Part shown: positions 57,501 through 62,439 of the stretch, one piece after another
How positions within the stretch are numbered: position 1 is the stretch's first letter
Layout of the letters: every line of letters begins with the position of its first letter
Source: Piezodorus guildinii
Lineage: Eukaryota; Arthropoda; Insecta; Hemiptera; Pentatomidae
Reading direction: 5' to 3'
DNA length: 64,000 bases
Assembly (NCBI GenBank): GCA_023052935.1
Contig: CM041298.1
Location: 112,335,977 to 112,399,976, forward strand
The notes under the pieces: model-generated
The model's input: only the letters and a program-made list of their open reading frames with translations
The model's database searches: none
What the model was told of the DNA's origin: nothing
Program-made: the position numbers and the translations under genes

Positions 57501-59336
57501 TTTTTCATTTTTACTCTAAGGTACTAAAGCCCAAATATATGTTTCTCTGTATTATTCTAAACGGACTTGTCCCAGAATAAAAAAAATAAATTATTATTAT
57601 AACACTCATGATTAAATAGACTTTTAACTAATAAATCTTTTCACAACTTGGATTGTTTATTTATTTAACATCACTTTATGCGACTATGGCTAATCAGACG
57701 ATGCTACAGTGGGAGTCCTAAATTTTGCCTATCCAGGTTTTATTAGGATAGGGATCTTTAACGAATATCTGACATTGTACAGGCTCGGGACCACCTTTTA
57801 ACGTCCCCTCCGAAGGACGGAATAACTAAGGATTTTTTACTCCCATTAAAAAATCCTAGGACCACCTGTGGGTTCACAACTTGGATATTTTGGTATTGCA
57901 ATAATCAATATCGACTTGGAATTACTATGAGGGACATATGACATAAAACGTATACAACTTTACAATGTAAAAGTTAAAAACAATTTACCTTCTTTTTGTA
58001 GGTAGCATCAGGCGCATCAATAAGATTTTCATTAATTGCGCTTGTTTCATTACTTTCCAAGACATCAAGCTTATTATCAGAACAGTTTTTGCCGCCTGCT
58101 TCCTTATCATCAGCATCAGATTCAGAATCACTTATATGGCGATTCTTTAATAATTTCTTTTTTTTAAAACTACTTTTAAGTTCATCCTCTGAAGATAAAG
58201 AGTCATTAACTTCCTCTTTTTCATTTAAAAACTGAAAATAAGGAAATACAACATATCTCATAATTTGCTTCATGAAAAAAAATAAATAAAAATTTAGATT
58301 AGATATAGAAGCTTAGGTATCGATAAGACTAAGATACTAAAAAATATACAAATGAGATATGAGTTTATTAAATTACAGACAACAATTTTGACGAGTAATG
58401 ACATATATGCGGTAAAGAACTATGTAATAATTAACTTTTCTCCTTAAAAAAAAAGGTACTTAAGTCAAGAGGGAATTCTCATTGTTAAACGATAAGGACC
58501 CACAATAGTTTAAGAGTGAGAATAGGTATGTATTTTATTGAAAAAAGGATTTTGTACTGCGCTACTATAAAAATCCTTTATTCCATATTAATAATTACAA
58601 CAGTCGTCAACAATATAAAATCAGCCAGGACAAATACTTAGCTCTGATATTAAATAAGAATGGTAAAAACAGTATTTCATAAGAGTATATTGACATTCTC
58701 AGGAGGTAGCACTTGTACATCAATATTAAATGAACTTATCAAAATACAGAAGATAAAAACAACAAAATAATAACATTCATAGATAGCTTTGATTCATTGG
58801 AGGAAATGTAATATTGAACTTTTAGCTAATTAAATACATTAGACTTTCATAGGGTTGAATGAATGATATAGAAATATTCATTTTATCTATTAACCCAAAT
58901 ATATATTTTTTAAATCAATGATACATGTAAAAAAAAAAAGATCATAAGGTTTTAGTGTTGGAACTATGAATATAAGATTCAATGAATTCTAAACAATATT
59001 AGACGAAGGGGCAACTGGCTAATATAATTAAGTACTCAGGATATAGAATAAAAATGACAGTCAAGACCGCAATATAGTATGGCTAATATATTATAATTTA
59101 CACAATACTATTCTACGTTTAATAAACTGTTTAGTTAATGTTAATTATGTTATGGTATAAAATTATACCTGATTATCCTCGGTTTTATCAGCAACAGCTC
59201 TTTCACTTAGATTTGCTGAACAATCATCTTCATCAGAATCTATTATTCTACTGCATTTAGACACTTTCAAATTTTTGGTAGATGTAACTTCTTCACTTTC
59301 TTCTGAGTCATAATCCTTATTGTCAATAATTTCCAT
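30161..59336 (-). CDS. Claspin: Claspin, checkpoint mediator (18 coding exons)
   Basis: Claspin travels with the replication fork and bridges ATR to Chk1 activation. I assembled 18 exons on the minus strand. All joins are in phase with GT/AG boundaries, giving about 1,128 codons from ATG 59336 to TAG 30161. Vertebrate claspin has about 1,340. Landmarks are acidic SDSE-rich N-terminal repeats, the block SETQRLVRQSRISLPYHRP (exon 4), the LMALCSGAF segment (exon 10), the EKIHMKELIDEDKREIRALQ block with DGELHSDGPKRQRQFRW (exons 13-14), and ESWRKTRLEREN (exon 15). Two exons (10 and 13) each need a one-base correction at a G-run to keep frame. Introns are filled with mobile elements. An E2F-type site lies about 230 bp upstream of the ATG. 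Confidence 0.93.
30382..30543 (-). CDS. Claspin: Claspin exon 17
   Basis: It encodes SRRGSFLSRGEKLLSKLAEL, a C-terminal claspin motif, through EEPNKEM. Phase 0 at both ends, donor ATG|GTAAGTTT. The acceptor is CAAG preceded by a long T run (minus strand). Confidence 0.9.
30636..30770 (-). CDS. Claspin: Claspin exon 16
   Basis: 45 codons from NDDTEIADENVKFLKFAKK to PRKQFSLV, phase 0. The acceptor is GTTTTAG and the donor GTA|GTAAGTTG. Confidence 0.88.
31333..31600 (-). repeat. tRNA-derived SINE, second family (degenerate)
   Basis: It shares CAACCCATGAAGAGTCTTGG, GGCTGGGTCTGCCCCAGG and TCTCCATACCCTA blocks with the better copy at 45556-45837. The tRNA-like head is only partly kept (ACCCAGGACCC). 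Confidence 0.6.
31764..32028 (-). mobile_element. Mariner fragment, same family as 56643-57113
   Basis: It starts TTGGGTAGTAAAATAAGTTT after a TA and encodes, on the minus strand, relics such as IYKWFAPFRTRNSDLEDLAL of a mariner helix-turn-helix domain. Colinear similarity to the inverse of 56930-57113 includes CAATTATGCTTGAATTTGGT. The rest is interrupted at a TTAA at 32029. Confidence 0.6.
32029..32651. mobile_element. Possible piggyBac-type non-autonomous element
   Basis: The left tip is TTAACCCTCTATGC and the right tip, reversed, is TTAACCCTTTAGTGTCCGAC. Both have TTAA followed by CCCT, as in piggyBac ends with a TTAA target. No transposase is present. Tip similarity beyond the first bases is weak. 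Confidence 0.4.
32731..32864 (-). CDS. Claspin: Claspin exon 15
   Basis: It encodes DGDNDNGSFLTNFDG through DESWRKTRLERENFLRNQK, matching the claspin 'E-x-W-R-x-x-R-x-E-R-E' block. The acceptor is ATTTACAG and the donor AAA|GTAAGAAC. It enters phase 1 and exits phase 0. Confidence 0.92.
33291..34952 (+). CDS. LINE ORF1, nucleic-acid-binding protein
   Basis: This 553-residue gag-like protein is thought to package LINE RNA. It has a Ser/Thr/Asn-rich N-terminus (1-150) and a PRE_C2HC-type region at about 220-290 (PYRFVIRNLHHTTPHEMIKY). Three CCHC knuckles lie at about 305-365 (CMRCQQYEHTRAFC, CVKCGQDHPSDRC and CALCGGAHPANYRGC). A C-terminal Thr-Pro-Gln repeat tract runs about 425-500. The frame stays open to TAA at 34952. 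The frame opens upstream of 33291, but no other start suits the leader better. The TPQ tract is unusual. Confidence 0.92.
   Translation: MKKDTFVMNDRALPGTSNGSTEAVVSTLLKRKLRSNSNVSKLDSPIEKKSMNSKDSQIKTSSLKTNQIKTHVNFNNQRASENNETTPINIINNSSGITISSSTPQQTTNSHITNSTTSTTLKSIPAIPVSNMFEPLSAEIEDEENVTPVVHKPPPIKIKGVQNFQLFCRDIISLIGENNFEFISNKNIITLKTQNSDAYRASVRYLENKGYSFHTYQPREDKPYRFVIRNLHHTTPHEMIKYDVERQGFNVRRITNVLHPRTKEPLPLFFVDIEPAANCAEVFKITNIAYTKVKIEEPHKRREIVQCMRCQQYEHTRAFCRHIPRCVKCGQDHPSDRCQKPREEPPVCALCGGAHPANYRGCSVHLELQRRRLNVRSQGAWRREVTEVLPPEVGDRLTYPPLETEEHQTVCNNPTYNYTSPQYSISQNTTPHYAIPQLVRHQHSPPLHHTTPQNTTPQHTKPQYTVPQYTAPQHITPQSTNMSPPFSTPHHTQPPFMPSSQSRPNNTSSHAQSTTQDFSSHFNSFLNEFKSMINPLITLLTTLVNKFIPNVSP
34942..37641 (+). 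CDS. LINE ORF2, endonuclease and reverse transcriptase
   Basis: The protein nicks target DNA and copies LINE RNA there. I chose the ATG at 34942, which overlaps the end of ORF1, the usual stop/start arrangement of Jockey elements; an ATG at 34918 is also in frame. The apurinic-type endonuclease spans about residues 10-225 (LLWNANGALHRRNEL, TETHF, CGGDFNAKH, then SSDHSAV). RT follows: KAPGFDLITPKIV, SYRPISLLPLFSKMFEKILL, FLDVAQAFDKVWH, GVPQGSILGPVLY and the catalytic YADDTVIL near 675. It is about 899 codons without breaks and probably retrotransposition-competent. Confidence 0.95.
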   Translation, partial: SALNYVNQHSLKLLLWNANGALHRRNELDIYLHEHDIDIALLTETHFTRTIRFYIQGYIVYRADHPSGAARGGSAVVVKRTLYHYPLQMTALPELQLSAISVEIDHTTISIASAYCPPRQRLSQDILTDVFTVLGPTFLCGGDFNAKHPRFGNRTQNPRGNVLLNTCLNLDCDFILPPEPTYWPTDINRQPELLDFFITSRLNTLHHHITIDNDLSSDHSAVMLSLSRHILSTTHMPTLTPGPILISQFHSAINNKINLNTSLKTQEDIDNAVDTLTKTIQNAAWQSAHKPVTDNNKQYLPPKIRSLMVEKRRALNQWKRFRYPSDKRLLNQLTNRLRKLIQQYKHDTYNTHLSNIQTSNNTLWQQTRNILHYHHTKNPLRKPDNTWARSDKEKADLFAAHLTDVFHPHDDLLDQQHCSDIQQILTYSLPLSLPPPPITPSDVKFCIKNLPLRKAPGFDLITPKIVRLLPTKAIIFLTSIYNSILRLTYFPLVWKFSIIKMIPKPNKPLDQVTSYRPISLLPLFSKMFEKILLKRLYPFLDSKAVIPNHQFGFRPAHSTIQQCHRVVDSIAVALEKKEFCTAAFLDVAQAFDKVWHDGLLSKIKSILPHTYYLIIRSYLEDRFFVVDQDGKHSNYCRVGAGVPQGSILGPVLYTIYTSDIPQTPDTLLATYADDTVILSTSTDPTIASHNVQTYLNLLQDWLDKWRIKINIQKSSQVTFTLRHSDCPPLTLYNVQLPKQTQTKYLGLTMDRRLTWKSHVTILKKRLNHRLSILRRLLHHKNKLSLSNKIIIYNMLLKPIWTYGTQVWGSCKKSHLQTIQIFQSKFLRFITHCPFYVTNKALHKDLNIPIVTDIIKKYYKHFHDSLAGHPNLLVQTLLTDTLPQNPPRRLKRLWSRDLLL
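37838..39020 (-). mobile_element. DNA transposon remnant with ~165-bp inverted ends and a PIN-like coding relic
   Basis: The left end reads ATAGTCGCGTCAATGAAGC and the right end is the inverse of ATAGTAGCGTCAATGAAGC. Similarity continues through CAGAAACAG, ATTTTGATCA and TGTTTAAACAATAT. The interior encodes a broken minus-strand protein. I could not fix a target duplication. Confidence 0.7.
38173..38794 (-). pseudogene. Transposon-encoded protein relic with PIN-like acidic motif
   Basis: Three frame-broken pieces are read on the minus strand. The upstream one holds GGPSRSGATPSVVFKWIRT. The last holds AESDADHLIVQSALDG then VFVVAEDIDVLVILVAL. A D-A-D-x-L-I-V followed by V-x-x-E-D-x-D-x-L-V-x-L arrangement looks like a PIN-type nuclease fold found in uncharacterised arthropod mobile-element proteins. 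The family name is not known to me. Function is not claimed. Confidence 0.5.
39180..39645. repeat. Copy of the foldback repeat family, with internal (TA)n
   Basis: It shares GGGCTTAAATG, TTCTTCCTCTAGAATAC, GTAATATAGATGTATAATAT and TTGCCTGC blocks with 27060-27550. A TA microsatellite at about 39450-39507 lies at the centre. It is in claspin intron 14. Confidence 0.6.
39992..40113 (-). CDS. Claspin: Claspin exon 14 (core conserved block)
   Basis: It encodes KELIDEDKREIRALQELF, then LEDGELHSDGPKRQRQFRW, the best-conserved stretch of claspin. The acceptor is CTGATAG and the donor CAAG|GTATGT. It completes a Met codon begun in exon 13. Confidence 0.95.
40187..40290 (-). mobile_element. Degenerate PLE terminal repeat
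   Basis: On the minus strand it carries GCCGAAACGTCAGAAAAATT followed by TGACTCTTGATTATTTCTACC, like the ends at 41588-41690 and 56021-56110. It lies opposite in orientation to the copy at 41588-41690. Confidence 0.55.
40540..41430 (-). mobile_element. 5'-truncated CR1-like LINE, C-terminal coding relic
   Basis: The minus strand encodes RLMNCFIRFTCGIPRRSHFY and FWNSLSVSIRKALSL, closely related in layout to 63124-63999. The 3' end has ATTCATTCATTAAA-type short tandem repeats near 40535. It sits between two inverted PLE ends. Confidence 0.75.
41588..41690 (+). mobile_element. PLE terminal repeat with altered hammerhead
   Basis: GCCCTGATGATGGTTC, then GAAC, but the GAAA box reads AAAA, so the ribozyme is broken. 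Stem II (GGTTC/GAAC) is another variant of the same stem. The tail GACTCCTGATTATTTTTACC matches the other PLE ends. Confidence 0.6.
41833..42004 (-). CDS. Claspin: Claspin exon 13 (apparent one-base deletion)
   Basis: It encodes VTKKAAKRFLEAEAELSGSE, then after the G4 run at 41940-41943 the continuation DEDELDLDVMEKEEGDEDVI through RSELEKIH lies one base out of frame. Adding one base would restore the phase needed by exon 14. The acceptor is TTTCTAG and the donor AT|GTAAGT. Confidence 0.88.
42029..42620 (-). pseudogene. Jockey-type LINE C-terminal fragment
   Basis: It carries the post-RT region: RYLGLHLDKRLTWNPHTRLK, LPLNYKRLIYMTIIRPIWT, one stop, then GSTKPSNSSRIQSLQSKILR and FVTNKFIHKDLNIPYV. 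It closely resembles the end of the intact ORF2 at 34942-37641. It is 5' truncated and ends next to claspin exon 13. Confidence 0.85.
43030..43196 (-). pseudogene. Inverted 5' part of a twin-primed LINE (RT core)
   Basis: The minus strand reads GLPLSPVLFNIALEYVIEKV, then IMVLGYADDLVLLGED, an RT catalytic core. The downstream coding sequence continues on the other strand from 43197. Confidence 0.82.
43197..43882 (+). pseudogene. 3' part of the same LINE, C-terminal coding region
   Basis: The plus strand reads DKTKYMISSRNGG, HVEKFKYLGSMITK, then after a shift VRIYKTIILPTVLYGYETWP, then RPKGRPKRRWEDCIKADL. It has several frame breaks. Together with the inverted piece it forms one broken insertion. 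Confidence 0.82.
44259..44455 (-). CDS. Claspin: Claspin exon 12
   Basis: A highly acidic exon: DDEDEVDAADENPTSLNESE through DEEEAEYAK. The acceptor is GGAACAG and the donor AAG|GTGAGC. It enters phase 1 and exits phase 0. Confidence 0.85.
44790..45135 (+). repeat. Half-copy of the foldback repeat family
   Basis: It shares ACACCTCGGGTGTATAGTTG, TCTTAAATATGAAATTTCAG and TAGGTAAGTGGAAGTAAAA with the right arm at 27990-28309. There is no opposite arm here. Confidence 0.7.
45556..45837 (-). repeat. tRNA-derived SINE, second family, with TSD
   Basis: The minus-strand head (45774-45837) has an A-box-like TCTAGTGGATAGAGCGC and a B-box GGATTCAAATCC. The body contains CTGGGGCAGACCCAGCC and the tail ends at CAACCC. 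CATATAAT lies on both sides (45548-45555 and 45838-45845). Confidence 0.82.
46027..46109 (-). CDS. Claspin: Claspin exon 11
   Basis: It encodes EAIANDGEDSDEEIAV followed by a lysine run and SKLTFS. The acceptor is TTTTTAG and the donor CAG|GTATGT. The phases fit exons 10 and 12. Confidence 0.85.
46236..46450 (-). CDS. Claspin: Claspin exon 10 (apparent one-base insertion)
   Basis: The conserved reading GSQRNNDLMALCSGAFASQP through LSFTQLDTNTKEEDASC needs one base fewer in the GG/GGG run at 46440-46442 to connect with the entry DLGG. With that, exit phase 2 joins exon 11. The acceptor is TTTGCAG and the donor AT|GTAGGT. Confidence 0.85.
46539..46560 (-). CDS. Claspin: Claspin exon 9 (22-nt microexon)
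   Basis: It encodes GVPVLEP plus one base, between TTTTACAG and CAG|GTGAGT. The phases agree with exons 8 and 10, which is the main support. Confidence 0.7.
46650..46744 (-). CDS. Claspin: Claspin exon 8
   Basis: It encodes DEEAIDNNDGSDADEYSDAP and SVDLASLVDKDE. The acceptor is TTACCAG and the donor GAG|GTTATT. Confidence 0.85.
46916..47841 (-). mobile_element. Mariner nested in the Tc1-like element
   Basis: The left end is TTGGGTTGTGTCACATGAAA and the right end is the near inverse (TTTCATGTGAAAGAACCCAA). TA duplications lie at 46914-46915 and 47842-47843. The minus strand encodes YEFKLDHSAAEATRNICKVF then RRWFVKF, a mariner helix-turn-helix region; the catalytic part is decayed and shortened (HTVQKLKELGYEV-type relic near 47240). 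Confidence 0.88.
48030..49048 (+). pseudogene. Tc1-like transposase (DDE), broken
   Basis: The paired HTH region reads PLRYIANRFGIHYSTVSRTI, then GHPRVTN and LKEINHRSRRPV. The catalytic domain has VLFTDETRVEL (first Asp), GSLMFWSGISWE, MHDNARPHKARCV (second Asp) and WPARSPDLDLIEHIWDYLK (Glu). Stops at 48416 and 48615 plus a shift near 48640 disable it. Confidence 0.9.
49301..49406 (-). mobile_element. Solo PLE terminal repeat
   Basis: This is the reverse complement of the last part of the PLE at 1638-1740 (GGACTAATTCC, GACCGCCACCCGG inverse, TTTGCCAACGTTTCG). There is no coding region, only the hammerhead end. Confidence 0.85.
49368..49406 (-). ncRNA. Hammerhead-like motif in solo PLE end
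   Basis: Minus strand: GCC, CTGATGA, T, GACCC, ACAAAGG, GGGTC, GAAAC, GTT, GGC. All core bases are intact, with one loop change relative to 1638-1676. Confidence 0.65.
49577..49700 (-). repeat. Fragment of the second SINE family
   Basis: It shares GGGTCTTGGGTTCAGTA, AGAGATTTGTACTG and a degenerate head (CCATAGCCAGATTTGAACC) with 45556-45837. The middle part is deleted. Confidence 0.6.
49768..49917 (-). CDS. Claspin: Claspin exon 7
   Basis: It encodes DEKPDYEEEVEELTATESES through KEKNPFADEEAEESEN. The acceptor is TTTCAG and the donor ATG|GTTAGA, phase 1 on both sides. Confidence 0.87.
50102..50940 (+). pseudogene. LINE C-terminal relic split by a SINE
   Basis: The left piece reads NLGLVQDLYNKKCLSLNTKI and HYNTVIKPTIFYASKTLKL, and the right piece reads RKRTLNFYGYIMRLPEYRP. 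The pieces flank the SINE at 50399-50680. The layout matches the end of LINE RT proteins. Confidence 0.65.
50399..50680 (+). repeat. tRNA-derived SINE, first family, best copy
   Basis: The head holds an A-box-like TAGCATAGTGGCTAGC and a B-box GGTTCAAACCC, about 40 bases apart. The body includes AAACCTGGATAGGCAAAATT, and it ends AGTGACATAAACAAACG. It interrupts a LINE relic. Other copies in the window are in reverse orientation. Confidence 0.85.
51185..51423 (-). CDS. Claspin: Claspin exon 6
   Basis: It encodes VAISEVNENGEIINIKEE, then KPGETRMKLKATLRNKIA and RLEEYKLNEEEIFGE. The basic helical part is typical of the middle of claspin. The acceptor is TTATAG and the donor GAGG|GTAATT. Confidence 0.87.
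51632..52854 (+). mobile_element. Degenerate mariner-like element
   Basis: The ends are CCAGGTGTAGAAGTATGAAA on the left and the inverse of CCAGATTTAGAAGTATGAAA on the right, with TA on both sides. The plus strand holds relics VTGDEKWIYF, YYELLKPGETVNTDRYQQQ, ILLHDNAPLHTA and YSPDLAPSDYHLFE with many stops. Confidence 0.82.
53014..53808 (-). CDS. Claspin: Claspin exon 5 (largest)
   Basis: It encodes EKIEEREKTAESFYKSESD, a long Ser/Glu-rich middle part, then KLSGQPDEVIDFEKSPEKPG and ISRFMKHITLKPKV. The acceptor is TTCTTAG and the donor GT|GTAAGT. It is 265 codons and open throughout. I could not identify clear Chk1-binding repeats. Confidence 0.9.
54819..55012 (-). CDS. Claspin: Claspin exon 4 (signature block)
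   Basis: It encodes NLQRKSKQTAIEEIRSETQR, then LVRQSRISLPYHRPKQRSLS and EFLDRRKSLPVVPLK. The LPYH block is the strongest family identifier. The acceptor is TTTTCAG and the donor TTTG|GTAGGT. Confidence 0.95.
55200..55830 (+). pseudogene. LINE C-terminal relic
   Basis: It reads DEIIRRIMCGNKASYNLSRL then MKSALL, followed in other frames by FERKTMRHIFGPINEQG-like and GKRKRGTPLIKP-like segments. It is the same kind of terminal domain as 43197-43882, and heavily mutated. Confidence 0.65.
55968..56007 (-). ncRNA. Hammerhead-like motif, damaged (left half)
   Basis: Minus strand: GCC, CTGATGA, T, stem GGCTC with GAGCC, but GAAACG is AAATCT. The core is damaged. Confidence 0.5.
56021..56060 (+). ncRNA. 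Hammerhead-like motif, one core change (right half)
   Basis: CTAATGA (for CTGATGA), T, stem GGCTC with GAGCC, then GAAAC, GTT, GGC. Stem II differs from the 1638-1676 type yet still pairs fully. Confidence 0.55.
56358..56495 (-). CDS. Claspin: Claspin exon 3
   Basis: 46 codons: FLDSDIYDAEGSSDEGQLKV, then a Lys-rich end KDKAKRS. The donor AGT|GTTAGT is the only one giving phase 0 into exon 4. The acceptor is TTTTTCAG. Confidence 0.82.
56643..57113 (+). mobile_element. Internally deleted mariner (471 bp)
   Basis: The ends begin TTGGGTTGTAAAATAAGTTC and, reversed, TTGAGTTGTAAAATAAATTT, with TA flanks (56641-56642 and 57114-57115). A relic of the HTH domain remains (STAQMVKKLFALEDLKR). It is the same family as the fragment at 31764. 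Confidence 0.82.
57120..57610 (+). repeat. LINE 3' end (CR1-like)
   Basis: It holds a decayed terminal coding piece (ATGGAACTCTATTTCTTCTG) and a 3' tail TTATTCTAAACGGACTTGTC then CCAGAATAAAAAAA. The tail mirrors the minus-strand tail at 62940-63000. Confidence 0.55.
57654..57873 (-). repeat. SINE, first family, head-truncated, with 13-bp TSD
   Basis: TCACAACTTGGAT flanks it at 57641-57653 and 57874-57886. The body matches 50399-50680 reversed, stopping within the B-box region. Confidence 0.88.
57989..58231 (-). CDS. Claspin: Claspin exon 2
   Basis: 81 codons from FLNEKEEVNDSLSSEDELKS to DAPDATYKKK, phase 0. It includes RHISDSESDADD, a claspin-like acidic repeat. The acceptor is TTTTCAG and the donor AG|GTAAAT. 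Confidence 0.9.
59169..59336 (-). CDS. Claspin: Claspin exon 1 (start)
   Basis: 56 codons starting MEIIDNKDYDSEESEEV, with RIIDSDEDDCS in the middle. The donor is CAG|GTATAA. It is the first ATG of the frame; upstream in-frame sequence is A/T-rich non-coding. Confidence 0.9.
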
Positions 59337-59566
59337 TTTTTTTAAAAAGCAATCAACAATTCGTGATTATTCAAAGGTAATGAACAATAACTAAATGAAA
59401 ACTAATTAAAATCACTAAATATTTTGACTAAAAAGTTCTTTAATCCAGTGGTGCTAAATTGTTCTTGAATCTTGGAAAAATTGTTAACATGTAATTACAT
59501 AAATCTATAAAACCATCCCTAATTTCAGAAATTACCGTAGTGTTTACTAGATGAACTTCGCCCGAA

Positions 59567-59576
59567 CCCGCCAAAA
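59567..59576 (-). promoter_or_regulatory. Candidate E2F site upstream of claspin
   Basis: On the minus strand it reads TTTTGGCGGG, a consensus E2F site, in a locally GC-richer patch about 230 bases before the claspin ATG. Claspin is a known E2F target in vertebrates. Confidence 0.55.
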
Positions 59577-59904
59577 CTCATTCACTCGCGGGCTATTTAG
59601 TTAGTCTATGTTCTGTAGAATAATCTGTTGACCAATTTACTGATTATTAATCTTTGAAAATAAATATAATGTTTTATTTTAGTTTAGTTTTTTAATGGGT
59701 GTATAAACATACATACAATTCTAATTCATTTAAAATATTTTAAAAATAATCCCATTTTAACTAATTTAGATTAAGTACATTATTTAAGAAGTTTAAAAAG
59801 ACTGGAAAGTTAGTTTTACCCAATTTCCAGCGGAATGTTACAATTTGTAATCCTTTGGAGGAAAAAAAAAAAAAAAAAAAACTCTTGAAATGTCAATGGC
59901 CAAT

Positions 59905-60098
59905 GTTGTTTGTTTTATTTCACGTCACTTTATGCAACTATGAGTAATCGGACGATGCTACAATGATAGTCCTAAATTTTGCCTATCCAGGTTTAATTAG
60001 GATAGGGAAATTTAACAAGTACCTGACACCGCACAGGCTCGGGACCACCTGCTTACGTCCCTTCCAAAGGACGGCATAATTAAGGATTTTTTTACTCC
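59905..60098 (-). repeat. SINE, first family, head-truncated, with 10-bp TSD
   Basis: AATGGCCAAT flanks it (59895-59904 and 60099-60108). The body holds TTTGCCTATCCAGGTTTAAT and GACACCGCACAGGCTCGGGA as in the other copies. Confidence 0.88.
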
Positions 60099-60108
60099 AA
60101 TGGCCAAT

Positions 60109-61434
60109 AGGGTCAGCGTAAAATGTTTTTTTATGTCTTAGTTAATATATTGCTACCCACTAGTGTCGGACGTGCCTGGGCAATTCGTTATGTTTTATTG
60201 TAATCGTTTACCAAGTTAAACTTTAAGCCTGGGGCTTAGTAAAAATGAAAAACTACGCTATCTAAAACGAAAGAAAGGTAGAAATGACAAAAACACACAA
60301 AAACGTTCAGTTGTAAAGTGTTAATTATTATTAGATGGTACAGATTTGTCTATTGATTTATCGGTAATTTTAGATTTAAAAAAAATTAACTTAGTGACTG
60401 TAGTCCTGTAGAATAATTTTTCTGTTTTTTTGGCAAGCAATTATTAGTGATCTTTATGAACAAGTATTTTATTCATTAATTCATTATGCTGTTTTTCTTG
60501 CTAATACACAGGTGAAATCTTATTAATTTGAAAATGAAATAGAAGTTTAATTTGTTTGTTCGCAGACAACTGTGAGAACAATGTGGGTCTTTTGAACTCT
60601 TTAGTTGTTAAATAATACAATGTTGTGAGAATGGTTGGCGGCTGGATTTAGATTTTAAGGAGAAGTTAATTGGGAGTGCAGTAATCAAAACACTTAATTA
60701 AGTAGAAATTTAATTTATTTGTCCCAAGGTTTCAGCCTAAATATCTTATATTAATTTATTTGTTTTTTTCCATCATTTATTGGAAATTTTTCATTGCAAA
60801 TATATTTTAAGTCTTAGCACTAGCTCATTTAGTTTTTTATATTTATAATATTTAATTTTTGTAGAGGGCTTACTCTAGGCAGAAACAAATTATCTAAATA
60901 AAGAAAAAATTATTTTTATTATTGATTATTACAGGAGTGCTACCATTGGGTAGTTCTTCTACAAGTCTCTTCCATGTCATTTTTCTAATATCATATTTAC
61001 TTGATGTATTTTTTTGAGTACAGTTGTAAATTTCAATAAATTATGTTATAAAAAAAAATTATTGATTATTTAGGTTAATAGGTTTTAGCTTTCATTTGAT
61101 AAATGAAAAAGAAGAAAAACTGTCTAATAATCTGATCTGTATCCCAATGGAACTCTATTCCTTCTTATATCTGGGACTCCCAAACTCTCGCAACATTAAA
61201 ATCCAACCTATTCATCCGATTCCTGTCTATTCAGTTTCCAAATAATTTGGTAATTTGAGTCAAAATAAACGAAGAAAACAGATAGATATGTTTATTTCAT
61301 TTTTATTTTATTCTGCACATTTAACACTGAATATTATTTGAAATGATTAACTTTTTAAAAGGATGTTGGGAGTTAATAGTTTGGTAAAGTTATGATCCAA
61401 GGAAATATTGTCTGCAGGTGGGGGGGGAGGAGCC

Positions 61435-61486
<52 letters not shown>

Positions 61487-61520
61487 CAACCCCACACTCA
61501 AAATAAATTGAAAGAATAAG

Positions 61521-61559
<39 letters not shown>

Positions 61560-61890
61560 TCAGTAGTCACTATGATCTCAGATTCAAGCCTGGCTTGGTA
61601 AAAATTCTGTTCTATCGTCCTTGGATTGACCATAGGTCAGAAGACCGACCTCTTGCCATCAGTTCTGTCAATCTGATACCCTTAGGTTACTTCCTTGCAC
61701 AACTGTTGGCAAAGAAACAGAATTCTTTCTATTTACTCTGACCCTTTTTGGATTTTATTGGTACGGGTGTTTTTTCTTTAAACTTATGTGCTCTAATATG
61801 AAAACAAATTATTGCTTTGTTTTGTATTAAAGATTTTTCTCTTTTGCATTGCTTTCGTTTGATATCTAAACATGTGTTCATTGATTGCAG
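60109..61890. other. Intergenic between claspin and the divergent exon
   Basis: No gene is seen. A LINE 3' relic in plus orientation lies at about 61135-61260 (CAATGGAACTCTATTCCTTC). (TA)n tracts lie at 61439-61485 and 61526-61551 after a G-run. Confidence 0.45.
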
Positions 61891-61992
61891 CTAAACTAAA
61901 GGAGAGGAGATGCGTAAGTCACCGCTGTCTACTACGATAGAAACTCCGACTCAAGAACAACCACCTATATCACTCTTGGACCTCAGCATTGA
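61891..61992 (+). CDS. Possible first coding exon of an unidentified gene
   Basis: The segment lies between GATTGCAG and GA|GTAAGTTC. The ATG at 61910 has an in-frame TAA upstream within the exon and opens MRKSPLSTTIETPTQ, then EQPPISLLDLSI, leaving in phase 2. It is less AT-rich than its flanks. I recognise no family. It would be transcribed away from claspin. Confidence 0.4.
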
Positions 61993-62314
61993 GTAAGTTC
62001 TTTTATTCATTCACAATATTCACATTTATATCACATAGTGATGTTATTTATTAATGAACCTCGTTATTTATGAATGAACCTCTGTATTTATTAATGAACC
62101 TCTATAGCCCTTGTAGAAACTAGGCTTATCCACTACTTAACTCAGTTATACCAATCCTCCCTGCCTACAGCTAGGTCCCTCCAATCCCTAGTCTTCTTCT
62201 TGACCAGTGGTTCCCAAAATTTGGACAATGTCTATGGGGTTAGCAGGAGCGATTGGGAAATCGTTTAAAATTACCTTAATAAAAAATATTTGCGAAAACT
62301 TATGTTTTTTTTTT

Positions 62315-62420
62315 AAACTTCTTTATTTAAATCAAAATACAGACATTTTACAGTGCAAGTAAGTCTCTATCCCACTAAGGCGAGCCCATGTATGGGAAAG
62401 GAGATCACCTGCGGCAATTC
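62315..62420 (-). repeat. LINE-like 3' end
   Basis: A minus-strand tail ends TTTAAATAAAGAAG after CCGCAGGTGATCTCC and CATACATGGGCTCGCC, the look of a LINE 3' UTR plus poly(A) signal. No coding part is attached. Confidence 0.4.
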
Positions 62421-62439
62421 AATAAAAGTACAATAACAA

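Noticed and set aside
61373..61633. Open frame of 86 codons across the TA microsatellites
   Set aside because: It is made of Ile-Tyr repeats from (TA)n and has no conserved content.
62205..62235. CAGTGGTTCCCAAAATTTGG as a hAT transposon end
   Set aside because: The start looks right for many hAT-type elements, but I found no matching inverse end or 8-bp duplication nearby.
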